Assembly (NCBI RefSeq): GCF_002139855.1
Contig: NZ_CP018789.1
Location: forward strand, 930,001 to 994,000
Source of the DNA: Campylobacter porcelli
Lineage (GTDB): Bacteria; Campylobacterota; Campylobacteria; Campylobacterales; Campylobacteraceae
Direction: 5' to 3'
DNA length: 64,000 nucleotides
Shown here: in pieces, positions 48,193-56,862 of the stretch
Numbering within the stretch: position 1 is the first letter of the stretch
How the letters are laid out: each line of letters begins with the position of its first letter
Made by a program: the position numbers and the translations under genes
The notes under the pieces: model-generated
Told to the model about the DNA's origin: nothing
The model's database searches: none
Seen by the model: only the letters and a program-made list of their open reading frames with translations

Positions 48193-48558
48193 ATGAAATT
48201 TATTACTTTTTTTTTAATTTTTACTACTTTTGCATTTAGTAGTGAGTTTATCACCAAAAATGAATATGCCAAAATGCTATACAAAAATCCAAGAGGCATA
48301 GGGTGTAATAAATGCCACGGCGATAAAGGAGAGGGAGCATTAATCGTCAAATATAAAGCATTTAATAAAAAAAGTAATAAATATGAGGAGAGATCTTTAA
48401 AGGCACCAAGGATAAATAATCTTGATTTTAACAGATTTAAATCAGCCATTACAGACTCTAAAGGCATTATGCCATCATATTTTCTTACTCAAAATGAGAT
48501 TTTAAATTTATTTGAATACATAACTTCATTTAATAAGGATAAAAAAGATGAGAAATAA
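48193..48558 (+). CDS. Small periplasmic c-type cytochrome
   Basis: 121 residues from the ATG at 48193; the GTG at 48184 is an alternative start. Signal peptide FITFFLIFTTFAFS, then a single haem site CNKCH (about residues 38-42 of the mature frame) and a likely axial Met in GIMPSYFL. It resembles class I cytochromes. The lysine-rich tail suggests docking to an acidic partner. It overlaps hemL by 11 nt; hemL makes the haem precursor. Confidence 0.85.
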   Translation: MKFITFFLIFTTFAFSSEFITKNEYAKMLYKNPRGIGCNKCHGDKGEGALIVKYKAFNKKSNKYEERSLKAPRINNLDFNRFKSAITDSKGIMPSYFLTQNEILNLFEYITSFNKDKKDEK

Positions 48559-49819
48559 AGATGAATTTCTAGAAGCACAAAGGTATATCCCAGGTGGGGT
48601 AAATTCTCCAGTGCGTGCCTTTGGCTCAGTTGGCTCTACTCCGTTAATAATCGATAGAGGTGAGCGTGAGTTTATCTATGATATTGAAAATAATGAGTAT
48701 ATTGATTATGTTTTAAGCTGGGGGCCACTCATCTTTGGTCACTGCGATAAGGATATAGAAGATGCGGTAATATCAACAGCTAAAAAGGGTTTAAGCTTTG
48801 GCGCACCATGTCTATTAGAGACTAAACTAGCTAAATTAGTTTTATCTAAATTTCCTCATCTTGATAAAATTCGCTTTGTTAGTAGTGGGACTGAGGCTAC
48901 TATGAGTGCCATTAGACTAGCTCGTGGATATAGCAAAAAAGATGGAATTATCAAATTTGAAGGGTGCTATCACGGCCATAGCGATGGATTATTAGTCAAG
49001 GCTGGAAGCGGTGCTACAACTTTTGGATACTCAAGTAGTTTAGGCGTCCCAAATGATATAATAAAAAATACCCACCTAGCAAAATATAATGATTTAAATA
49101 GCGTTGAAGAGTGCTTTAAAAATGCCGATATTGGCGTTATAATCGTTGAGCCAATTGCTGGAAATATGGGTCTAGTCCCTGGTAGCGATGAGTTTTTACA
49201 TGGGCTTAGAAAGATTTGTGATGAAAATGGTGCGGTTTTAATCTTTGATGAAGTTATGAGTGGATTTAGAGCTAGTGCTACTGGTAGCTATGGATTAAAT
49301 AAGATTAAGGCCGATATAGTTACATTTGGCAAGGTTATTGGCGGTGGTATGCCATGTGCTGCTTATGCTGGTAAAAAGGAGATAATGGAGCTTATAAGCC
49401 CACTTGGTGGGGTGTATCAAGCTGGAACGCTAAGTGGAAATCCCGTTGCTATGGCCGCTGGACTGGCTGCGTTAAATAAAATTTATAATACGCCAAATTT
49501 ATATGATGAGCTAGAGCAAAAAAGTAAATTTATCACAAATAGTATGCTACAAGCTGCTAAAGAGAGTGGGATTGGATTACAAGTTGAAGTGCGTGGATCC
49601 ATGTGGGGATTTTTCTTTAGCGAAAATCCAGTTACCAACTACGCTCAAGCACTAAAAAGCGATACAGATAGATTTGCTAAATTCCACGCTCAAATGCTTA
49701 AAAGAGGCGTATATCTAGCACCAAGCCAGTTTGAGACTTGCTTTGTTTGTAAGCCACTAAGTCAAACAAGCTTAGATAAGACCGCACAAGCTATAAAAGA
49801 GAGTTTTAAAGAGCTATGA
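48548..49819 (+). CDS. hemL: Glutamate-1-semialdehyde 2,1-aminomutase
   Basis: Makes 5-aminolevulinate for haem. 423 residues of the class III PLP fold: GGVNSPVRAF at the start, SSGTEATMSAIRLARG for phosphate binding, and the PLP lysine K262 in TFGKVIGGGMP. It overlaps the cytochrome gene upstream and the AtpZ-like gene by 4 nt. Confidence 0.97.
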   Translation: MRNKDEFLEAQRYIPGGVNSPVRAFGSVGSTPLIIDRGEREFIYDIENNEYIDYVLSWGPLIFGHCDKDIEDAVISTAKKGLSFGAPCLLETKLAKLVLSKFPHLDKIRFVSSGTEATMSAIRLARGYSKKDGIIKFEGCYHGHSDGLLVKAGSGATTFGYSSSLGVPNDIIKNTHLAKYNDLNSVEECFKNADIGVIIVEPIAGNMGLVPGSDEFLHGLRKICDENGAVLIFDEVMSGFRASATGSYGLNKIKADIVTFGKVIGGGMPCAAYAGKKEIMELISPLGGVYQAGTLSGNPVAMAAGLAALNKIYNTPNLYDELEQKSKFITNSMLQAAKESGIGLQVEVRGSMWGFFFSENPVTNYAQALKSDTDRFAKFHAQMLKRGVYLAPSQFETCFVCKPLSQTSLDKTAQAIKESFKEL

Positions 49820-50061
49820 GCAAAAAAAGTAAAAAGATAAACACAGCCATAAAAGCCGCTGATAGCCTAAGCCTTGGTATATCAATTGTAGTTGCGGTGC
49901 TTATAGGCTTTGGCATCGGCTGGGGATTAAAGGAGCTAACAGGCTCAAACTGGGGACTTGGAGTTGGTATTTTCATAGGTGTTGGCGCTGCGATAAATAA
50001 TATCTATAAAGCCTATAAATCTCAAGTTAAAAGCTATGAAGAGTTTAAAGAAAAGAGATGA
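49816..50061 (+). CDS. AtpZ/AtpI-family small membrane protein
   Basis: 81 residues with a basic N-terminus, two glycine-rich helices (about 20-40 and 46-62) and the family-like GIGWGLKELTGSNWGLGVGIFIGVGAAINNIYK. AtpI/AtpZ proteins assist c-ring assembly or Mg2+ supply of ATP synthase. ATP synthase genes are not adjacent here. ATGA overlaps at both ends. Confidence 0.8.
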   Translation: MSKKSKKINTAIKAADSLSLGISIVVAVLIGFGIGWGLKELTGSNWGLGVGIFIGVGAAINNIYKAYKSQVKSYEEFKEKR

Positions 50062-50510
50062 AATTTAAAAATTTAGCTATATTTTATCTAATCTTGGATC
50101 TATTGTTGATAGCTATTACTTCGGCTTTTGGGGCGGTTGAGCTTTTGAATTCTCAAGTGGCTTTTATCTCTTCGACTTTGATACTATTTGCTAGTTATCT
50201 TGGCTATAAAAATAGGGTTAAAAATAGAAGTATAAACTATGAATTAAGCGATAAAGAGCTTGAAATTTTCGAAGATGAAGAAAATGAGAATAATCAAAAT
50301 ATCAAAGATGATAAAAATAGCATTAAATTTCGTAAAATCGATATTTTAGGTGCTTTTAAACCACTTAGATTAATTAGCTATCTTATATTGATTGTAGCGT
50401 TTTTTGCCCTGCTTAGAGCTGGGATTTTCGAGCCTATATCATTTTTAATGGGACTTGCTTTAATGCCACTTGGGGTGTTTTGTGCGGGGGTATTTTATGC
50501 GAGGAAGTAA
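50058..50510 (+). CDS. Hypothetical integral membrane protein
   Basis: 150 residues: two N-terminal helices (about 5-50), a charged, acidic linker (about 55-95, with EIFEDEENENNQN), and two C-terminal helices (about 112-147). Not recognised beyond its place between hemL/AtpZ-like and the MFS gene, which recurs in C. jejuni (from memory). It overlaps the MFS start by 14 nt. Confidence 0.7.
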   Translation: MKFKNLAIFYLILDLLLIAITSAFGAVELLNSQVAFISSTLILFASYLGYKNRVKNRSINYELSDKELEIFEDEENENNQNIKDDKNSIKFRKIDILGAFKPLRLISYLILIVAFFALLRAGIFEPISFLMGLALMPLGVFCAGVFYARK

Positions 50511-51717
50511 AAGAGCCATAATATCCCTAAGCGCCTTATTTATCGGCGTTAGCTTTATATTTATCGCTAGTGGCTTAGTAGTTAGCTCAGGTGGGGTTTT
50601 ACTCAATGATATGGGTGCTTCAAAGACGCAAATTGGCTTTATTACATCTTTATTTTTCCTTGGCGCACTTACTTGTACCATAGTCTCTCATAGGCTTATT
50701 TCTAAGGTCGGTCATATGAGAGCTTATGCGATTTTTACGGCTCTTTTTGCTATTTGCGCGTTGCTTCATGATATGAGTGATAATCTCATATTTTGGGCAA
50801 TTTTAAGATTTATGCTTGGTTTTTGCTACTATAGTATTGTATTAATTGTAGAGAGCTGGTTAAATGAGAAAACGCCAAATTCCATCAGATCAAGAGTTTT
50901 GGGGTTTTATGAGATTGTATTTTACACAGCTTTTGCTATTGGTGCGGTGATTATGAGTATGAATTTAAGCGTTACAAAGGTATTTATCATTGGAACTATA
51001 TCAATTATAATTGGCTCAATTCCGCTAAATTTTCTTAAAATCAAATCCCCCAAAATTCCAAAATCCATAAATATAAGCCTACCTAAAATATATAATATCG
51101 CCCCATTAGCGCTTGCTACTAGTATAATTGCCGGTCTTAGTATGAATGGATTTTTCTCAATGGCATCGCTATTTATAATAACGCAAGGCTACACTACGGC
51201 TCAAGCTGGGATATTTATCATAGTTGGAATGTGCGGAGGCTTTATAGCTCACACTATTTTTGGAGTGATTTCAGATAAATTTGGTAGAAAATTAGCCATA
51301 ATTTTAGCCTCTAGTATAGCATTTTTAGCCTCTAGCGCTTTTGTGCTTATCAATCCTTCTATAATAATGCAGTATATTATAGTATTTTTTTTAGGGTTTG
51401 GTATATTTGTGTTATACGCTTTAGCCCTAGCTAGAGCAAATGATGTTCTAACTGATAAAAACGCCTATGTAGAGGTGGTAAGAGCCTTGCTATTTAGCTA
51501 CTTGATTGGCTCATTCTTATCCACTATTATAATAGGATTTTTGATAAATCAATTTGGTTTTATAGCCTTTATTTTTTACTACATTACTTTACTAACTTTT
51601 TTGATAATCTTTGCTATTTTTCAAAAAAGTGTGCCAAAAGCTCAAGAGGTGGCATTTGCCCGTCATAGCGGTCATAGCATAATATTTGATGAGTTAAATA
51701 ATGATAATAGTAAATAA
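50497..51717 (+). CDS. MFS transporter
   Basis: 406 residues from the ATG at 50497 (the TTG at 50470 is rejected; GGGGG lies 7 nt before the ATG). Twelve helices; loop 2-3 is unusual, but HTIFGVISDKFGRKLA between helices 8 and 9 matches the MFS D-x-x-G-R-R/K motif. YbfB/YcaD-like; the substrate is unknown. It overlaps the FliK-like gene by 17 nt. Confidence 0.88.
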   Translation: MRGSKRAIISLSALFIGVSFIFIASGLVVSSGGVLLNDMGASKTQIGFITSLFFLGALTCTIVSHRLISKVGHMRAYAIFTALFAICALLHDMSDNLIFWAILRFMLGFCYYSIVLIVESWLNEKTPNSIRSRVLGFYEIVFYTAFAIGAVIMSMNLSVTKVFIIGTISIIIGSIPLNFLKIKSPKIPKSINISLPKIYNIAPLALATSIIAGLSMNGFFSMASLFIITQGYTTAQAGIFIIVGMCGGFIAHTIFGVISDKFGRKLAIILASSIAFLASSAFVLINPSIIMQYIIVFFLGFGIFVLYALALARANDVLTDKNAYVEVVRALLFSYLIGSFLSTIIIGFLINQFGFIAFIFYYITLLTFLIIFAIFQKSVPKAQEVAFARHSGHSIIFDELNNDNSK

Positions 51718-53578
51718 TACCCCAACCCAGCAACCATCTCAAAATAAAGATGAGAAAAAGACCACTTCTAAAGAAAATAGCTCAACAACAGCTCTAAATG
51801 ATGGCAAAACCATCTTAAAAAAGCCAAATATAGCAATCGAACAAACCAAGCTTGATTTGGAGCTAAATAAATTTTCATCAAAGCTATTAAATGCTCTAAA
51901 ATCAAATTTAGATGATGGCTCATATAAGCAAAATGCCCTATCGCAGATCAAATCCTCTCAAGTAGCTCCAAATTTAGCCAAAGATCTAACCGCCATATTA
52001 AAATCTATAAAATCCGACCCATCTTTAAATGAGTTAGGTGCTAAGCTTGAAAATTTCATTAAGCCAGTTGAGCATATCAAAGCGACAAATATCGCTCAAA
52101 CTATCAAAGATACAGGCGTTTTACTGGAGGCTAAACTAGCTCAAACCCTAAGCCCAGAGGTGCTCCCAGCCAACATCAAATCACTACTATCGCAGATGAA
52201 AAACACAGCAAATAAGGATCTATCCATAGCTTTTATGGCACTAGCTAATACCCAAAGCGACCCAGAGCAGAGCCTTAATGCCCTTTTAGATATTTTGCAA
52301 CAAAATAGATTAAAAAATAGCCAAATATTGAAAAATTCAAATTTCAAGCCTCTTTTAGACGCTAATACAAAGCTTGAATATACGGCTAAATTTTTAGACA
52401 AAATCGCCAATCAAATTCAAACCAACCCCAAAAATCCAATCTCAATAGAGCAAAACATTTCACGAGCTATAAATCAAATTCAAAACATAATAAAAAATAT
52501 GGAGGCAAATCTATCGCAAATTAATTTTAATAATGCAAATTTAAAAAGCATAAAACCGCTAAATAATCAACTAAATCAGATAATTACAGATATTAAAGAT
52601 ACTCTATCAAATATAAAATCTCAGCTTACCACACCAATCAAAGCCACTCCAAGCAACAATCAAGCAATAGATATTATAAAAAATTTAGACCCAGCAATAT
52701 CAGCAAAGCTAAGCCAAAATCTCCAAAATAGCAAATCCCAAATCAACCTACTAAATCAAGAGCCAAATAGCATATCTATACAGCAAACATCTCAAAGCAT
52801 ACCAGATATACAAAGCCTAACAAACGCTATAAATCCAAACCAAAATAGCATAAATTTAAATAATTTTATCCAATATATAAACACCGATGCTAATAATCTA
52901 AATTTACAAGATAAGCTATCAATGGCTGCTAGAAAGCTCTCAAATATTATTAACTTTTTTGATAAAAATAGCTTAGAAGCTAAAAAAAATTTAACAGAGC
53001 TAAAAAGCTTGATTAAAGCTACAAATTTAGCTAAGAGTGAAATATCAAATATAACTCCAAATGATAATAATATCTCAGCCCAATCACTACAAAACGATCT
53101 TAAAGCCACGCTTTTAGCCCTAAAAGACGCTACGGCTAACCAGTCAAACCAAGCTGCATTAAATCAAAATATAAATAGACTTCTAACTCAAATTGAGATG
53201 CACCAGCTAATTAGCTACGCACAAAACTCAATTCAAACCTACTTACCATACTCGTGGGACGCTTTAGAAAGTAGTAATATAGCCTTTAAACAAGGCAAAA
53301 AAAAGAGATTTTATGCTAAAATCGATCTAAATTTTACCCATTTTGGAAATGTAGATATAGTAATTGCTCTAAGTGATAATAAATATATAGATATTAGCAT
53401 TGCAACTGGAACAGCGGAATTTAAAGATCTAATCTTAAGCTCTAGTAAGGAGCTAAAAACAGCAATTACATCTCTTGGACTTATAGTAAGTAGCTTTACC
53501 CTAGCTCACAAACCTAAAAAAACTCCATATAGCCAAATAGATAGAGCATTTGATTTTGGCTTTAATAAAAAGGCGTAA
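51701..53578 (+). CDS. FliK-like flagellar hook-length/export-switch protein
   Basis: 625 residues: a long, low-complexity, mostly helical N-terminal region (1-500) rich in Asn, Gln, Lys, Ser and Leu, without cysteine, then a compact C-terminal domain (about 505-615). That domain has the FliK-type layout: L-P-x-x-W entry (YLPYSWDAL), a beta strand pair (FYAKIDLNFTHFGNVDIVIAL), and a helix followed by GLIVSSFTLAH. No signal peptide. It is followed 2 nt later by flhX. FliK measures the hook and flips FlhB specificity; this may be a second such protein, because the principal FliK in C. jejuni is encoded elsewhere (from memory). Confidence 0.65.
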   Translation: MIIVNNTPTQQPSQNKDEKKTTSKENSSTTALNDGKTILKKPNIAIEQTKLDLELNKFSSKLLNALKSNLDDGSYKQNALSQIKSSQVAPNLAKDLTAILKSIKSDPSLNELGAKLENFIKPVEHIKATNIAQTIKDTGVLLEAKLAQTLSPEVLPANIKSLLSQMKNTANKDLSIAFMALANTQSDPEQSLNALLDILQQNRLKNSQILKNSNFKPLLDANTKLEYTAKFLDKIANQIQTNPKNPISIEQNISRAINQIQNIIKNMEANLSQINFNNANLKSIKPLNNQLNQIITDIKDTLSNIKSQLTTPIKATPSNNQAIDIIKNLDPAISAKLSQNLQNSKSQINLLNQEPNSISIQQTSQSIPDIQSLTNAINPNQNSINLNNFIQYINTDANNLNLQDKLSMAARKLSNIINFFDKNSLEAKKNLTELKSLIKATNLAKSEISNITPNDNNISAQSLQNDLKATLLALKDATANQSNQAALNQNINRLLTQIEMHQLISYAQNSIQTYLPYSWDALESSNIAFKQGKKKRFYAKIDLNFTHFGNVDIVIALSDNKYIDISIATGTAEFKDLILSSSKELKTAITSLGLIVSSFTLAHKPKKTPYSQIDRAFDFGFNKKA

Positions 53579-53580
53579 AT

Positions 53581-53847
53581 ATGGCAAAAAAGATTAAAAA
53601 AGCCGTTGCTTTAGGATATAATAAAGATAGAGACAATGCTCCAAAAGTCCTAGCTAGTGGCAAAGGCGAAGTCGCTCAAAAGATAATAGAAGCTGCCAAA
53701 ATATATAAAATACCAATCAAAGAAGATAGCGATTTAGTCGAGATCCTAAGCAAGGTAGATATAAACCAAGAGATCCCGCCAAATCTCTATAAGGCAGTTG
53801 CAGAGGTCTTTAGCTTCTTATATCGCACTACAAAGCTAAAGCACTAA
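53581..53847 (+). CDS. flhX: FlhX, FlhB C-terminal-domain homologue
   Basis: 88 residues that match only the cytoplasmic tail after the cleavage site of FlhB: VALGYNKDRDNAPKVLASGKG, IPIKEDSDLVEILSKVDINQEIPPNLYKAVAEVFSFLY. The membrane domain and the NPTH autocleavage motif are missing, as in the described FlhX of Helicobacter and Campylobacter, which can replace the FlhB C-terminal fragment. It is directly downstream of the FliK-like gene and overlaps the converging zupT stop by 4 nt. Confidence 0.9.
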   Translation: MAKKIKKAVALGYNKDRDNAPKVLASGKGEVAQKIIEAAKIYKIPIKEDSDLVEILSKVDINQEIPPNLYKAVAEVFSFLYRTTKLKH

Positions 53848-54713
53848 ATTCCAAGTAAAATAAGGCTTACAGCCATCACAGCCATACCGCCAACTAACCC
53901 ATATAAACTATCGTGTGCTTTATCATAACTTCTAGCAGCAGGGAGCAACTCATCAAAGCTGATAAATACCATAATTCCAGCTACCACACCAAATATAATA
54001 GCCATTAATGTTTCATTTAAAAATGGCATTAAAATAATTGCTCCCACAATAGCCCCAATTGGTTCAGCAAGTCCAGACAGACATGAGTAGGCAAAGGCTC
54101 GTTTTTTATCATTAGTAGCGTGATATATAGGTAGTGATACAGCCAAGCCTTCAGGTATATTATGCAGTGCTACGGCTATAGCAATTGCTAGTCCAAAACT
54201 AAGAGAGTCAATACTACTAATAAATGTCGCAAAACCTTCTGGAAAATTGTGTAAAGTAATGGCAAAAGCGGTCATAATCCCTGTTCGCTTTAGGCGTTTT
54301 AGCCCTATATTGCTTATACCAGGGTGATAGGTGGGGCGAGGCTCATTATGGCTAGGCAAAGGGCAGAATTTAAGCTCATCAAGGCTATCTTTTGGCTCAT
54401 GCGGATTTAAATCACTTGGTATAAACTTATCTATCAAAGCAGTAAATATAATCCCACCAAAAAATGCTAAAAGCCCTATAAATTCAGCATTTTTGCTATC
54501 ATAAATTCTAGCAAATTCACTCATAGAATCAGGCAAAATCTCCATAAATGATATATAAATCATAACCCCAGCACTAAATCCTAGCCCCACACTAAGTAGC
54601 CTAAAATCATCTTTTTTGCTAAAAAATGCAATAATCGCACCAATAGAAGTGGAAAATCCAGCAAAAAGCGTAAGCAAAAACGCATAAAATATCTGACTAA
54701 ATTGAAATTCCAT
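53844..54713 (-). CDS. zupT: ZIP family metal transporter (ZupT-like)
   Basis: 289 residues with eight helices. Metal-site motifs HNFPEGFATF and HNIPEGLAVS lie in helices 4 and 5; the variable loop (about 105-140) carries His and Cys (NPHEPKDS, CPLPSHNEPRPTYH). ZupT imports Zn2+ and also Fe2+, Mn2+ and others. AGGTG precedes the ATG. Two identical palindromes upstream indicate control by a Fur-family repressor. Confidence 0.9.
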   Translation of the reverse strand: MEFQFSQIFYAFLLTLFAGFSTSIGAIIAFFSKKDDFRLLSVGLGFSAGVMIYISFMEILPDSMSEFARIYDSKNAEFIGLLAFFGGIIFTALIDKFIPSDLNPHEPKDSLDELKFCPLPSHNEPRPTYHPGISNIGLKRLKRTGIMTAFAITLHNFPEGFATFISSIDSLSFGLAIAIAVALHNIPEGLAVSLPIYHATNDKKRAFAYSCLSGLAEPIGAIVGAIILMPFLNETLMAIIFGVVAGIMVFISFDELLPAARSYDKAHDSLYGLVGGMAVMAVSLILLGI

Positions 54714-54722
54714 TTAAACACC

Positions 54723-54743
54723 TAAATAATAATTTTTATTATT
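54723..54743. promoter_or_regulatory. Fur/Zur-like operator 1 before zupT
   Basis: The core AATAATAATTTTTATTATT (54725-54743) is a palindrome with 8-bp arms and a TTT centre, 13 of 19 matches to the classical Fur box by my alignment. It lies between the predicted zupT start of transcription and the ribosome site. An exact copy is at 54772-54792. Confidence 0.55.
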
Positions 54744-54761
54744 AAACAATAAATTAGCTGA

Positions 54762-54769
54762 ATTTTAGC
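54762..54769 (-). promoter_or_regulatory. Predicted -10 element for zupT
   Basis: gcTAaaAT on the minus strand matches gnTAnaAT. It is bracketed by the two palindromes, so a bound repressor on either one would block initiation. Confidence 0.55.
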
Positions 54770-54771
54770 TT

Positions 54772-54792
54772 TAAATAATAATTTTTATTATT
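54772..54792. promoter_or_regulatory. Fur/Zur-like operator 2 before zupT
   Basis: Identical 21-bp copy of operator 1, 49 bp away start to start, placed directly upstream of the predicted -10 box. Confidence 0.55.
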
Positions 54793-54823
54793 TAATATGA
54801 CATATTGATTAATATAGCAATAG

Positions 54824-54855
54824 AATTTCAAAGGCTAAACCACGCCTTTGAAATT
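54824..54855 (-). terminator. Hairpin ending the metG/oxygenase transcript
   Basis: Perfect 12-bp stem AATTTCAAAGGC / GCCTTTGAAATT with an 8-nt loop, beginning at the last base of the oxygenase stop codon. The U-run after it is broken, but the stem is long. It isolates zupT from the long operon upstream. Confidence 0.7.
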
Positions 54856-55844
54856 TAAAAACTAAATTTATCCACAAGATCGCTATGATGGACTTTAGCC
54901 ACATCTGGATGAGATCTTATCATTCTTTTAAAGTAGTTTTGAGCCACATTTCTAAGAAGTGGATTTTTAGGATCTGTATCTACTCCTGTGCTCTCTTTTT
55001 TAAGATGCTCTGGAAGCTCTAAAATTGGTATATCCTTATCAAGCTGAACGCCTAAAAAATATGCTATAGAAAATCTCTCATTAGGGGTTAAATTTACTCT
55101 ATGTATTGTAGCTTTTAGATAGCCATTTGTAGCAAGTTCTAAAAATTCGCCTATATTTACAACCACAGATCCATCCATTGGTGGCACATCTATCCACTCT
55201 GAGTTTAGCAAACCTTGTAAGCCAGACTCCCTATCTTGAAACACAAAAGTAATCAATCCACCATCTTTATGCGCCCCAACGCCTTGAGTATTTCCATCAA
55301 ATGCCGCTGGATAACGAAGTAATTTAGCATGTGCGTATGAATTCTCCCCATAAAGCTTATCAAAAGAATCCTCAGGCAACTCAAGTGCCATAGCAAAGCC
55401 TTTAAGGAGTTTTAGCGTAGCTAGGCTAGTTTGGTCAAACCAAGCATTAAATTTATCTCTTAGCTGCGGGATCTGCTTTGGAAATAGATTTGGACCTTGA
55501 ATTCTCATCCAAATAGGTGAGTTTTCATCCCAATCTAGAGCCTCTTTATCACTACCAGCGTCTATTTGCTCTCTATAATCCTTACCGCCGGCTGTATATT
55601 CGCCACCTTCTTGCGAGTAACCCCTAAATTGCGGTGATTTTAGCATTGAAATTTCTTCTTTTTCTTCTAAGCTTAGAGCAAAAAACTCCTTACTAAGCCT
55701 TTGTAGCTCCTTACAAAGCTCTAAATCAATGCCGTGATTTATCAAATAACAAGTCCCAAAAGTAGTAAATATAGATTTTAAATCAGATATAAATTTATCC
55801 CTATTACTATCAAGCTCATTTAGATCCAATATCGGAATTTGCAT
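54855..55844 (-). CDS. Isopenicillin-N-synthase-like 2-oxoglutarate/Fe(II) oxygenase
   Basis: 329 residues from the ATG at 55844; the ATG at 55850 is too close to AAGGAG. The DIOX_N domain (PILDLNELD...GTCYLINHGID) is followed by the jellyroll with iron ligands H192-x-D194 (GAHKDGG) and H248 (ATIHRV) and the 2OG-binding R257-x-S259. All residues needed for activity are there. Substrate is unknown; bacterial relatives are mostly uncharacterised, and no biosynthetic cluster surrounds it. Last gene of the mutS2-led run. Confidence 0.88.
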   Translation of the reverse strand: MQIPILDLNELDSNRDKFISDLKSIFTTFGTCYLINHGIDLELCKELQRLSKEFFALSLEEKEEISMLKSPQFRGYSQEGGEYTAGGKDYREQIDAGSDKEALDWDENSPIWMRIQGPNLFPKQIPQLRDKFNAWFDQTSLATLKLLKGFAMALELPEDSFDKLYGENSYAHAKLLRYPAAFDGNTQGVGAHKDGGLITFVFQDRESGLQGLLNSEWIDVPPMDGSVVVNIGEFLELATNGYLKATIHRVNLTPNERFSIAYFLGVQLDKDIPILELPEHLKKESTGVDTDPKNPLLRNVAQNYFKRMIRSHPDVAKVHHSDLVDKFSF

Positions 55845-55872
55845 ACCCATCTCCTTTTTGTAAATTTAATAA

Positions 55873-56862
55873 TTAAAATAGCGTTGGCTCTACTAAGCCT
55901 TGATTTAATGCCATCTCCACATCTTGATAATCTTCTAAAATCAAAGCATATCTAAACTCATCTAGCTTCTTAATATCGCCAATATCACTATATATAAAAT
56001 CAGCCATAAAAGCCACGCTACTACCAGCCTTAGCGCATATGAGTGCGTCGCTGAATTTCGCCCTTAGGCTGCTTGCTTCAATCTTAAAAAGCTCCTCATC
56101 GCTCTCGCAAATTATAGCCCTATGGCTTTGCCCAAATTCTTGAATATTAAAAAATCTATCCACAAAAATAGCCCTAAAATGGCTAAATTTATCAAAGCTA
56201 TTAATCCTAAATCCCACACCACATTTATCAAAAAAGCTCATAATATTAACTAAATCTTTAATGAAAATATTTGGGAATTTAAGCTCACTATAGTAGTTAT
56301 CCTTAAATAAAATTGTAGTGTAAAATAGCGAGCCACTCTCTATTAAACTATAGTGTAAATCGCTTAAGCTATCATCATTTAAACTAGAGTAAGAAAAGCT
56401 TAATTTATCTATCATCACCTCATCATAGCTCATTATATAGGCATTATCATCAGCTTCCATAATCTGCATAAATGCCTGGCTAAGCTCACAACTAAGCAAA
56501 CATAGAGATCTAGGTAGATACAAACACTCTAAAATTGAGCCTTCTAGTCTTGTAAGATGGATAAATTTAAGCTCTTTTTGTGCTGAGAAAAACCTCATCA
56601 ATCTTATCATAGCCATAACCACACTATCAACCCTAATTATAGCTATCTCATCATCTTTGCTATTTAAACTCAAATCAGTTATAATCGCATAAGCCCCACT
56701 CTTAATAGCAAGGAGAGCGTCATCTATCGTAGCATTTAAAGCTAGATATGCCATACCGACTTTTATTAAATTTGGATCTAGGCAAAATCCATTTATCATA
56801 CTGATTTTAGGGTTGTTTTTTAGTTCGCCATTTACTAGCGTGGTTAGGTTTTCTATTCTCAT
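55873..56862 (-). CDS. MurF/MurE N-terminal-domain-like protein without ATP site
   Basis: 329 residues. The first 95 follow the substrate-binding domain of MurF: ENLTTLVNGEL, then D-P-N in place of the D-x-R nucleotide motif, VGMAYLALN, DDALLAIKSGAYAIITD, IIRVDSVVMAMIRLMRFF. Where MurF has its P-loop (G-x-x-G-K-T), this protein has LTRLEGSIL (103-111), so ATP binding is lost. Residues 115-329 match no domain I know. It is probably a pseudoenzyme or regulator. It starts the base after the metG stop; a gene of unknown function is in the same place in C. jejuni (from memory). Confidence 0.6.
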   Translation of the reverse strand: MRIENLTTLVNGELKNNPKISMINGFCLDPNLIKVGMAYLALNATIDDALLAIKSGAYAIITDLSLNSKDDEIAIIRVDSVVMAMIRLMRFFSAQKELKFIHLTRLEGSILECLYLPRSLCLLSCELSQAFMQIMEADDNAYIMSYDEVMIDKLSFSYSSLNDDSLSDLHYSLIESGSLFYTTILFKDNYYSELKFPNIFIKDLVNIMSFFDKCGVGFRINSFDKFSHFRAIFVDRFFNIQEFGQSHRAIICESDEELFKIEASSLRAKFSDALICAKAGSSVAFMADFIYSDIGDIKKLDEFRYALILEDYQDVEMALNQGLVEPTLF

